This document shows, piece after piece, positions 1 through 5,679 of a stretch of DNA of 5,679 nucleotides. Source of the DNA: SCUN01 sp964343975 (GTDB taxonomy: Bacteria; Acidobacteriota; Vicinamibacteria; Vicinamibacterales; SCN-69-37); assembly GCA_964343975.1 (NCBI GenBank), contig CAYFLU010000200.1, positions 1-5,679 of the forward strand, written 5' to 3'. The notes beneath the pieces are model-generated. The model ran no database searches. It had not been told where the DNA came from and saw only the letters and a list, made by a program, of their open reading frames with translations. The position numbers and the translations under genes were made by a program. The first letter of the stretch is position 1, and the number at the start of each line of letters is the position of its first letter.

Positions 1-1286
1 AGCTTCAAACCGCGCACGCCGTAGTCGTCGTCGGCCTTCGCCTGCAGAAACACTTCGTCGAGCGCCATCGCGTGCGTATCGCGCCCCGGCTTCGAGAACG
101 ACACGCGCGGCGCGCCGTCCTTCAGCACGTCGACGGTGTATTCCGGCGACGCCTTCACCTTCTCGCCGCCAGGCCCATTGAGTTCGATGTGATAGAAGCC
201 CGGCTGATCCACCGTGAACGCGCCGGCCAATTGCCCGTCGTTCTGGTTCGTGAGACCCGACGACCCGGCCGGATCCACCTGCACCATGCCGCCCGGCGTC
301 GCCATCGTCGGCTTCACGCGCACGCGCACTTGCGTGCCGCGCAGCGCCGCCACGTCACCGCCCGGCTTCACGATCTGGTTCGGCAATCCCGTGTAGGCCG
401 GGAACACGTACTCGAGTTCCATCTCCGACACGGCCGGCAGATCCACGAGCGTCATCGTGTAGGTGGGCGACGTCACGCCGCCCGACTTCACGAAGTAGCT
501 CACCGGCTTGGCCAGATCAAAGAGGATGCCGGTATACGCATCGCCCTTCGGCGTCGGCGCCAGCGGGATGCTCTCGAAGTCTTTGGTGTCGTCCGAGCGG
601 TAGAACAGCTGCACATCCTGGGAGTTGAAGCCGTAGAGCGTGGCCTTCACCGTCTGATCCGAGCCACGGGGCACCTTTGCGTCGCCCGGCAACACCGTGA
701 TGTGGAACGGCGCAGCCGCTTCGGCATCGCGCGTGATGATCAGGAGCGCCGACACACCATTGCGCAGGAATTCCGGACCGAATACGAGCAGCAACGTAGC
801 CGCCACCACACCGCCGCCGAGCGCCAGCGCGAGCCGGCGCAGCACTTCCTTGCCGATCTGCTGACCGTTGTCGATCGCGCGCACCTTGGCGATCGCGTCC
901 TTCACCAGCCGGTCCACGAGCGCCTGCGACACACCAGGCTTGCCCTCACGCGCCGACGACGACATCTCGACGGCGCTAATGAGTTCTTCCTTGAGTGACG
1001 GATCCTGCTCTTCGATGTAGAGCGCCACCTGATCGTCGGTCACGGTTCGGCGCAAAGGCCGGAACAGCCAGAACCCGACGAGCGCGGCAATCGCGGCAAA
1101 CACCAGCACGCGGAACGTCAGGATCGCCTTCGGCGCAAACGCCAACGCCTGCAGCCCCGACGAGGCGAGCACGAGCGTGAGGACGATGCCCGCGAGCACG
1201 ATCAGCGCGCCGCGCAAGGCGACCTTCATCCGCCACCGCTTGCGAACGTCTTCGATGACCCGGATCAGTTCAGCTCGTGCATCCAT
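1..1286 (-). CDS. DUF4175-type membrane protein, N-terminal part (3' end beyond window)
   Basis: The frame stays open from the ATG at 1286-1284 to the window edge, giving 428 complete residues and no stop. It begins MDARAELIRVIEDVRKRW. Two hydrophobic segments near residues 22-41 and 57-75 form an N-terminal membrane hairpin. An amphipathic stretch follows (83-150, including DQVALYIEEQDPSLKEELI), then a third membrane segment near 152-170. After it comes a long beta-rich, presumably extracytoplasmic region with the family-like motifs YVFPAYTGLPNQ (about 293-304) and ADDDYGVRGLKL at the visible end. Three N-terminal helices followed by Ig-like repeats match DUF4175 proteins, which usually continue several hundred residues further into a helical, often coiled-coil tail. 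The start is fixed by a strong AGGAG site. It is the last visible gene of the operon, 78 bp after the batA-like gene. Its function is unknown; an envelope role with the MoxR/VWA module is inferred. Family assignment is fairly secure, made by eye. Confidence 0.85.
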   Translation of the reverse strand, partial: MDARAELIRVIEDVRKRWRMKVALRGALIVLAGIVLTLVLASSGLQALAFAPKAILTFRVLVFAAIAALVGFWLFRPLRRTVTDDQVALYIEEQDPSLKEELISAVEMSSSAREGKPGVSQALVDRLVKDAIAKVRAIDNGQQIGKEVLRRLALALGGGVVAATLLLVFGPEFLRNGVSALLIITRDAEAAAPFHITVLPGDAKVPRGSDQTVKATLYGFNSQDVQLFYRSDDTKDFESIPLAPTPKGDAYTGILFDLAKPVSYFVKSGGVTSPTYTMTLVDLPAVSEMELEYVFPAYTGLPNQIVKPGGDVAALRGTQVRVRVKPTMATPGGMVQVDPAGSSGLTNQNDGQLAGAFTVDQPGFYHIELNGPGGEKVKASPEYTVDVLKDGAPRVSFSKPGRDTHAMALDEVFLQAKADDDYGVRGLK

Positions 1287-1292
1287 GACCAA

Positions 1293-1298
1293 CTCCTC
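1293..1298 (-). promoter_or_regulatory. Ribosome binding site of the DUF4175 gene
   Basis: On the minus strand GAGGAG lies 6 nt before the ATG at 1286. It is the strongest Shine-Dalgarno match in the window and decides the start. An ATG four bases downstream (1282) is in another frame and hits a TGA within six codons. The site sits in the 7-nt loop of a possible 4-bp hairpin (ACCA at 1302-1299 with TGGT at 1291-1288), which would leave it exposed rather than hidden. Confidence 0.8.
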
Positions 1299-1315
1299 TG
1301 GTGGTGCGCTGTCTG

Positions 1316-1377
1316 TGCCACTTTCTACTTTCCACTTCCCACTTCTACTTCTTACTTCCTGCTTCTAACTTCCTACT
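1316..1377 (-). repeat. Degenerate tandem heptamer array, consensus AGTRGRA, nine units
   Basis: Read on the minus strand from 1377, the units are AGTAGGA, AGTTAGA, AGCAGGA, AGTAAGA, AGTAGA (one base short), AGTGGGA, AGTGGAA, AGTAGAA and AGTGGCA, 62 bp in all. The transcript strand is almost entirely purine apart from the T at position 3. The array overlaps the last codons of the batA-like gene: unit 1 gives most of the Gln-Val-Gly codons and unit 2 supplies the TAG stop at 1367-1365. It ends 29 bp before the DUF4175 start codon. The units are not identical, the period is not a multiple of three, and there is no dyad symmetry, so it is neither a CRISPR nor a simple terminator. Its function is unknown. 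It may be a dispersed intergenic repeat family or a leader element. Confidence 0.85.
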
Positions 1378-3530
1378 TGCGGCGCACTCCGAATCACCCC
1401 CGGCCCCTTCGAGAGCCGGTTGGCGAGCCACGCTTCCACCACAAGAATGCCGGCGCCGATGAGCAGCAGATACCACCACACGCCCTGTCGCTTCTCGGCC
1501 TCGGCCGGCGTCACGTCCGTCGGCGCCTTGTCTTTGCCCATCGTGGCTGCATCGGCGCGGCCCATCACCTTGGCAACGAACTCCACCGGATCCATCGCCG
1601 TGAGGTCCGTCTCGGCCGGATCGATGTTCACGGCCACCGACAGCGGCTTGGCCGCATCCGCGCCACCGGCCAAACGCACCGAATAGAACCCCTGCTCACC
1701 CAATTCGACGAACGCGGGGCGCCCATTGTCGGTGAGCGACACGCGCTCCCCGCTCGGGGTCGTCACCACGCCGTCGATGACCTTGCGCGCCGCATCGGTC
1801 GCCTGCCCCGCCGCCTTGGCCGCCGAAGCGGCGTCGTTCGCCGCCGCGGAGGCGGCTTGCACGCGTGCGGTCAAATCAAGCGCGCGCCCGGCGGGCTGCC
1901 ACGCATCCGCATTCTGGAAGCCCGCGAGAAACGACGCCATCTGGCGGATGAACGGCAGGAACACCGGCTTCAGCGCGAGGTCGTTCCAGCTGCTGTCGAG
2001 GCTCGTCGAAAACGCGATCACATGCCCCGCGCCCACGCGCCGCTCCACCACAGCCGCCGCGCCGTCATCAAAACGCGCGAGCACGCGGTTGGTCTTCGGA
2101 TCGAGCGTGCGATAGCGGAAGAAGTGCACGCCGGAGAACGATCCCGCGCGCGGGGTGCGGAACACTTCGAACACCGGATGGCTGTAGTCGAGGAAGCCGA
2201 GCGCGCCCACGCTGCCGCTCGGCCGGTCCACGGTCGCGCCGAGCGTGCCGGGCATCAGCGCCGTCTGTTCCGTCTCGGACCACTTCGCGTTGCCGGCCGC
2301 GCCCACGAGCAGGCCGCCGCCGCGCTCGACGAAGCGCTTCAGGATCTCGGCACCGCCGGTCGGCAGCGTCGCGACGTCATTCAGGATCACCACGCCGCGC
2401 TTCTCGACGATGGCGCCGCTGAGACGGGACGCCGGGATGGTCTCCACCTCGAACTTCGGCGCGTCGCCGATGCCGAGCGCGGTCGAGAGGTAGAGGCTCG
2501 CGTCGCGCTCGGCGCCATCGGGCTGCACGACGAGCACGGAGACCGGTCGGCCCGGCGAGAGCACGAAGAAGAACGCGTTGTCGGCGCCCCACGTGTCGCC
2601 GGCGGGCGTGCCGGCGGTGAGTTTGCCGCGCACGTTCGCATCGGCCACGGTGAATTCCACAAACGACACGGACGCGGTGGCGCCCGGCGGCACGGTCACC
2701 TTCTTCGTCTCGATCGCGTGGCCGTCGATCTCGAGCGTCACCGGCACATCGGCCGCTGGCTTCGTGCTGTGGTTGCTCACACCGGCGGTCGCCACGACGC
2801 GATCCTGGCCGGAGAACTGATTGCGCGCGAAGGTCACCGCGGTGATCGCGAGGTCGCTCGTGTCACCGGCCGCCACGGTCACGGGCGTGAGCGTGGCGCC
2901 TTCGGGCAAGTGGATGTCTTCCTGCTTCTCCCAGCCGATCTTCTGAAAGTCGCTGATCAGCACCGCTTCACGGCGCGGCATGGCCGACTGCGCGAGGATG
3001 CTCTGCGCGAGCCTGAGCGCGGGCGCAAAGCGTGTAGCCTGCGCGCCCACTTTCGCGGCGTCGATCGCCTGCGACAGGCGGACCTTGTCGTCGGTGGCGC
3101 GCACGCTCTCTTCAGCGCTCGAGCCGAACTGCACGAGCGTCGCCCGGTCCTGGCCGCTCAGGCCATCCACGATCTTCTTCGCTTCGGTCTGCGCCTTCTT
3201 CCAGCGATCGCCGTAGCCCATGCTGGCCGAGCGATCGAGCAGGATCACGACTTCACGCGTGCTGCCGGGCAGGCTGGCCGCGAGGGACTTGCTCGTGAAC
3301 CACGGCCGCGCGAACGCCAGAATCATCAACAGCAACGCCGCGATGCGCAGGAGCAGGAGCCACAGATCGCGAATCGACCGCCGCCGCACCGAGGTGTACG
3401 GAATCTTCCGCAAGAACATCAGCGACGGGAAGTCGACGACGGTCTTCTTTTCCTTCTGCGTCAGATGGACGAGGATCGGAATCCCGACGGCGAGGAGGCC
3501 AATGAAGAACGCGGGCGTGAGAAACGACAT
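1365..3530 (-). CDS. BatA-like membrane protein with VWA domain and amidotransferase-like domain
   Basis: A 721-residue envelope protein. The start MSFLTPAFFIGLLAVGIPIL, with membrane segments near 5-22 and 56-75 and the conserved ARPW at 74-77, is the BatA (aerotolerance regulator) N-terminal domain. A VWA domain follows (about 92-222) with an intact metal-ion-dependent adhesion site: D99, S101 and S103 in DRSAS, probably T166, and D194 in LISDF. Next are a CARDB/Ig-like beta region (about 225-325), a class I glutamine-amidotransferase-like fold without a recognisable catalytic triad (about 328-535; GGGLLVG at 404-410), an Ala-rich linker (554-583), a second beta region (about 585-640) and a C-terminal membrane helix (683-701). 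The domain order matches the long BatA-like proteins beside MoxR and DUF58 genes rather than short BatA. The start ATG is 2 nt after the DUF58 stop and no strong ribosome site is seen, suggesting coupling. The stop lies inside the heptamer array. The role, probably a scaffold for protein partners at the membrane, is inferred. Confidence 0.92.
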   Translation of the reverse strand: MSFLTPAFFIGLLAVGIPILVHLTQKEKKTVVDFPSLMFLRKIPYTSVRRRSIRDLWLLLLRIAALLLMILAFARPWFTSKSLAASLPGSTREVVILLDRSASMGYGDRWKKAQTEAKKIVDGLSGQDRATLVQFGSSAEESVRATDDKVRLSQAIDAAKVGAQATRFAPALRLAQSILAQSAMPRREAVLISDFQKIGWEKQEDIHLPEGATLTPVTVAAGDTSDLAITAVTFARNQFSGQDRVVATAGVSNHSTKPAADVPVTLEIDGHAIETKKVTVPPGATASVSFVEFTVADANVRGKLTAGTPAGDTWGADNAFFFVLSPGRPVSVLVVQPDGAERDASLYLSTALGIGDAPKFEVETIPASRLSGAIVEKRGVVILNDVATLPTGGAEILKRFVERGGGLLVGAAGNAKWSETEQTALMPGTLGATVDRPSGSVGALGFLDYSHPVFEVFRTPRAGSFSGVHFFRYRTLDPKTNRVLARFDDGAAAVVERRVGAGHVIAFSTSLDSSWNDLALKPVFLPFIRQMASFLAGFQNADAWQPAGRALDLTARVQAASAAANDAASAAKAAGQATDAARKVIDGVVTTPSGERVSLTDNGRPAFVELGEQGFYSVRLAGGADAAKPLSVAVNIDPAETDLTAMDPVEFVAKVMGRADAATMGKDKAPTDVTPAEAEKRQGVWWYLLLIGAGILVVEAWLANRLSKGPGVIRSAPQVGS

Positions 3531-3532
3531 CG

Positions 3533-4465
3533 CTACCGGACCCGGCTCATCTTCTCGCGCGTGGCGAGATAGCGGAAGAGCGCCTCATCGAGCGGGCGCG
3601 AGGTGTCGACCACGGTGTAGTCGATGCGGTTTTCCGAGAATCGCGCGCGCAGTGCTTCGATATGCGCGGCCATCATCTTGCGGTATTCCGGCGTGAGCGA
3701 CTCGGGCACGATCGGCAGTTCCTCATCCGTCTCGAGGTCGCGGAACCGCGACGCGTCCGTGTAGGTGAACTCCAGCTCGGCCTTGTCGAGCACGTGGAAC
3801 ACGAGCAAGTCGTTGCCGAGGTGATGAAGCGGCTTGACCGCGTCGACGATCTTCTCCGGATCCTCATAGAGGTCGGAGATGATCGCGATGAAGCCGCGGC
3901 GCTTGAAGAACTCTGCCGCCTTCTTCACCGGCGGGCAAAAATCGCCCTTGCGGCCCGGCTGGGCGCGATCGAGCGTGTGCAGCATCGCGTTGAAGTGCTT
4001 TGCCGATGGCGGCACATGCGCCACGATCTCCGAGTCGAACGTGATCACGCCCACGCGGTCGCGCTGCGACTGCGCCATGTAGGCCATGCACGCCGCCAGA
4101 TAGGACCCGTACTCGAGCTTGGTCAGCGGCCCGCGCGCCGCGCTGATCGGCGCGCCGCTCGAGAAGCTCATCGACTTCGACACATCCATGAGCACCGTGA
4201 AGTTCGTGTTCGTGTCGGCCTCGTACTGCTTGATGTAGAACCGGTCCGTGCGTGCGAACAGCTTCCAGTCGACGCGGCGGATGTCATCGCCCGGCACGTA
4301 GCCGCGATGCTCCGCGAAGTCGATCGACGCGCCGAAGAACGGCGCGCGATGCAGCCCGTTGATGAAACCGTCGACGACCGTCCGCGCCAGCAAGTCGAGC
4401 TTGCCGATGCGGGCGAGCACCGTCGGATCGACGAACCGGGCGCCGGGAATGGCACTGCTCTGCAC
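3533..4465 (-). CDS. DUF58 family protein with VWA-like fold
   Basis: A soluble 310-residue protein with no signal peptide or membrane segment, so probably cytoplasmic. The DUF58 signature occupies about residues 44-86, with FAEHRGYVPGDDIRRVDWK and a following ARTDRFYIKQYEADTN. It leads straight into a VWA-like domain with MIDAS residues D94, S96 and S98 (MDVSKSMS) and D198 in IISDLYED. Members without membrane helices commonly sit directly downstream of a MoxR ATPase and are taken to be its partner; the biochemical role is not established. The start is a GTG at 4465-4463, 2 nt after the moxR stop. It is chosen because the family-conserved stretch VDPTVLARIGKLDLLAR begins only about 11 residues later and no ATG is available before it. 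Only a weak GGGA within the end of moxR could serve as ribosome site, which points to translational coupling. Confidence 0.95.
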   Translation of the reverse strand: MQSSAIPGARFVDPTVLARIGKLDLLARTVVDGFINGLHRAPFFGASIDFAEHRGYVPGDDIRRVDWKLFARTDRFYIKQYEADTNTNFTVLMDVSKSMSFSSGAPISAARGPLTKLEYGSYLAACMAYMAQSQRDRVGVITFDSEIVAHVPPSAKHFNAMLHTLDRAQPGRKGDFCPPVKKAAEFFKRRGFIAIISDLYEDPEKIVDAVKPLHHLGNDLLVFHVLDKAELEFTYTDASRFRDLETDEELPIVPESLTPEYRKMMAAHIEALRARFSENRIDYTVVDTSRPLDEALFRYLATREKMSRVR

Positions 4466-4467
4466 GT

Positions 4468-5496
4468 TTACATCCCGCTCTTCGGCACGGGCACGACCTT
4501 GAGCAGGTCGTCCACCAGCTGATCGCTCGTGTAGCCTTCCGACTCGGCGCGGAAGTTCGTGAGCACGCGGTGCCGCAGCACCGGATGCGCCAGCGCCCGC
4601 ACGTCATCGAAGCTCACGTGATACCGGCCATTGGTCAGCGCCCGCGCCTTCGCGCCGAGCACGAGGAACTGCGCCGCGCGCACGCTCGCGCCGAACGCCG
4701 CGTACTTCTTGATCGTCTCGGGCGCATCCGGGCTCTTCGGCCGGCTCGTGCGCACGATCCCGACCGCATATCGCAGCACCGCATCCGACACCGGCACGCG
4801 ACGCACCAGGCGCTGAAACGCAATCAGATCCGGCCCGCTCACCGGCCGGTTGAACTGCGGCTCGAGGATCGCCGTCGTCGTCCGCACGACCTGCAACTCC
4901 TCGTCTTCCGGCGGATGCTCGATCACGATGTTGAACATGAAGCGGTCGAGCTGCGCTTCCGGCAACGGATACGTGCCTTCCAGCTCGATCGGGTTCTGCG
5001 TGGCAAACACGTGGAACGGCTCTTCCAACTTGTACGTGCGGCCCTGAATCGTCACGCGATGTTCCTGCATGGCTTCGAGGAGCGCGGCCTGCGTCTTCGG
5101 CGGCGTGCGGTTGATCTCGTCGGCGAGGACGATGTTGGCGAAGATCGGGCCCGGCGCAAACACCATCTGCCGTTTGCCCGTCTGCGGATCTTCCTGGATG
5201 ATGTCGGTGCCCGTGATGTCGCTCGGCATCAGGTCGGGCGTGAACTGGATGCGGTTGAACTTCAGATCCAGCACCTTCGCCATCGTCGCGATCAAGAGCG
5301 TCTTGGCGAGACCCGGCACGCCGATGATCAGCGAGTTGCCGCCGACAAAGAGCGACAGCAGCACCTGATTGAGGACCTCTTCCTGGCCCACGATCATCTT
5401 GCGCAGTTCGCTCATGATCGCGCGGCGGCCCTCGTTCATGCGATCGGCCAGGGCGATGTCGTCGGGCGCGGTCAAATCCTGTTGCGGTGTCGTCAC
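4468..5496 (-). CDS. MoxR-family AAA+ ATPase
   Basis: A 342-residue cytoplasmic ATPase, normal length for the family. Walker A is GVPGLAKT (59-66). Walker B is IVLADE (122-127), followed by the typical MoxR INRTPPKTQAALLEAMQE. Sensor 1 is N168 in FATQNP, and the putative arginine finger is R185 in EAQLDRFMF. The AAA lid domain (about 210-335) includes SVRAAQFLVLGAKARAL, a likely sensor 2 region. All catalytic motifs are intact. MoxR proteins are hexameric, chaperone-like ATPases that act with VWA-domain partners, here probably the two following gene products. The start is a GTG at 5496-5494, supported by GAGGGG 8 nt upstream; the next in-frame Met is residue 20, just before the conserved helix, so a shorter start is possible but less likely. 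It follows the DUF4159 stop by 28 bp. The name moxR is used for the family broadly, so no specific symbol is assigned. Confidence 0.97.
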   Translation of the reverse strand: MTTPQQDLTAPDDIALADRMNEGRRAIMSELRKMIVGQEEVLNQVLLSLFVGGNSLIIGVPGLAKTLLIATMAKVLDLKFNRIQFTPDLMPSDITGTDIIQEDPQTGKRQMVFAPGPIFANIVLADEINRTPPKTQAALLEAMQEHRVTIQGRTYKLEEPFHVFATQNPIELEGTYPLPEAQLDRFMFNIVIEHPPEDEELQVVRTTTAILEPQFNRPVSGPDLIAFQRLVRRVPVSDAVLRYAVGIVRTSRPKSPDAPETIKKYAAFGASVRAAQFLVLGAKARALTNGRYHVSFDDVRALAHPVLRHRVLTNFRAESEGYTSDQLVDDLLKVVPVPKSGM

Positions 5497-5504
5497 GATA
5501 CGGT

Positions 5505-5510
5505 CCCCTC
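5505..5510 (-). promoter_or_regulatory. Ribosome binding site of the MoxR ATPase gene
   Basis: GAGGGG on the minus strand lies 8 nt before the GTG at 5496, inside the 28-bp gap after the DUF4159 stop. It supports the GTG as the true start rather than the later in-frame ATG at residue 20. Confidence 0.7.
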
Positions 5511-5524
5511 TCGTCGACTGACGC

Positions 5525-5679
5525 TCAGCGCGTCATGCCGTAGATAATCCAGTTCACGCCGATCTGGTACGCCTCGTTCGATTCGCTGATCGGCTTGAAG
5601 CCGCTCGGCGACCATTCCCAGAATTCCGAGATGTCGGTGTTGTAGTTGATCATGCACAACATCCGCTTCTTCGGGTCGT
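5525..5679 (-). CDS. DUF4159 domain protein, C-terminal end (5' part beyond window)
   Basis: Fifty codons and a TGA (5527-5525) are visible; the frame enters at 5677. The peptide starts DPKKRMLCMINYNTDISEFW and ends NEAYQIGVNWIIYGMTR. This matches the usual C-terminus of DUF4159 proteins: a basic strand, then YN-D-SE-WEW, then a helix with EAY-GVN-I-Y. DUF4159 has a predicted flavodoxin or class I amidotransferase-like fold and is often encoded immediately upstream of MoxR/DUF58 genes; its function is unknown. The missing N-terminal part could carry a signal peptide, which cannot be judged here. Same strand and a 28-bp gap to the MoxR gene support co-transcription. The fragment is short, so the call rests on these motifs plus gene context. 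Confidence 0.8.
   Translation of the reverse strand, partial: DPKKRMLCMINYNTDISEFWEWSPSGFKPISESNEAYQIGVNWIIYGMTR

Larger units (their letters stand above)
1..5679 (-). other. MoxR/DUF58/BatA-like operon (open at both ends)
   Basis: Five consecutive same-strand genes have gaps of 28, 2, 2 and 78 bp and no intrinsic terminator or convincing promoter between them. The two 2-bp junctions (TAA-2-GTG at 4470-4463 and TAG-2-ATG at 3535-3528) favour coupled translation of the ATPase and its two likely VWA partners. A shared transcript is inferred from spacing alone. Confidence 0.8.

Noticed and set aside
72..998. 308-codon plus-strand open frame opposite the DUF4175 gene
   Set aside because: Arg/His-rich composition with no motif or ribosome site, and the opposite strand encodes a continuous membrane and beta-rich protein.
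976..1236. 86-codon minus-strand open frame inside the DUF4175 gene
   Set aside because: It lies in a different frame, entirely within the longer frame from 1286, which has a strong ribosome site, membrane helices and family motifs.
1316..1377. CRISPR array or intrinsic terminator in the heptamer region
   Set aside because: Units are 7 nt with no spacers, and there is no inverted repeat followed by a T-run on the transcript strand.
1377..3572. 731-codon plus-strand open frame antisense to the batA-like gene
   Set aside because: Its translation is Arg/His-rich with no recognisable domain, and it mirrors a gene with clear BatA and VWA domains. Long antisense frames are expected in GC-rich genes with strong third-position bias.
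3662..4522. 286-codon plus-strand open frame opposite the DUF58 gene
   Set aside because: A shadow of the DUF58 coding strand that also crosses the MoxR-DUF58 junction, with no supporting signals.
4570..5547. 325-codon plus-strand open frame opposite the MoxR gene
   Set aside because: The minus strand here carries every MoxR catalytic motif. The plus-strand product is Arg/His-rich, low-information sequence running across the DUF4159-MoxR gap.

Overview
The window is a dense, GC-rich bacterial segment in which every supported gene lies on the minus strand. Transcription therefore runs from position 5679 down to 1. In order it holds the last 50 residues of a DUF4159 protein, a complete MoxR-family AAA+ ATPase, a complete DUF58 protein with a von Willebrand A (VWA)-like fold, a complete BatA-like membrane protein with a VWA domain, and the first 428 residues of a DUF4175-type membrane protein cut by the window edge. 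Both edges fall inside genes.

The gene order DUF4159 - moxR - DUF58 - batA-like - DUF4175 resembles the MoxR/Bat ('aerotolerance') clusters of Gemmatimonadota, Acidobacteriota and related soil or aquatic phyla. I lean towards Gemmatimonadota because of the DUF4159/DUF4175 pairing, the codon use dominated by G/C at third positions, and the AGTRGRA-type degenerate repeat between genes. This is inference; no taxonomic marker gene is present.

The genes are packed as one transcription unit: 28 bp between DUF4159 and moxR, 2 bp between moxR and DUF58, 2 bp between DUF58 and the batA-like gene, then a looser 78 bp gap before the DUF4175 gene. No promoter or intrinsic terminator is visible, so the promoter is probably upstream of the DUF4159 gene, outside the window. 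The long plus-strand open frames are Arg/His-rich shadows of the real genes.

A working model from family knowledge: the cytoplasmic MoxR ATPase acts as a chaperone-like motor on metal-binding VWA partners. Those partners are the soluble DUF58 protein and the membrane-anchored BatA-like protein, both with intact MIDAS serines. The large membrane proteins act at the envelope. The actual substrate is not known from the sequence.

The most unusual element is a nine-unit degenerate heptamer array (1316-1377). It fills most of the only sizeable gap, runs into the 3' end of the batA-like gene, and supplies that gene's last codons and its stop codon. I see no evidence of a wholly new system; the cluster is a known but functionally poorly understood type.
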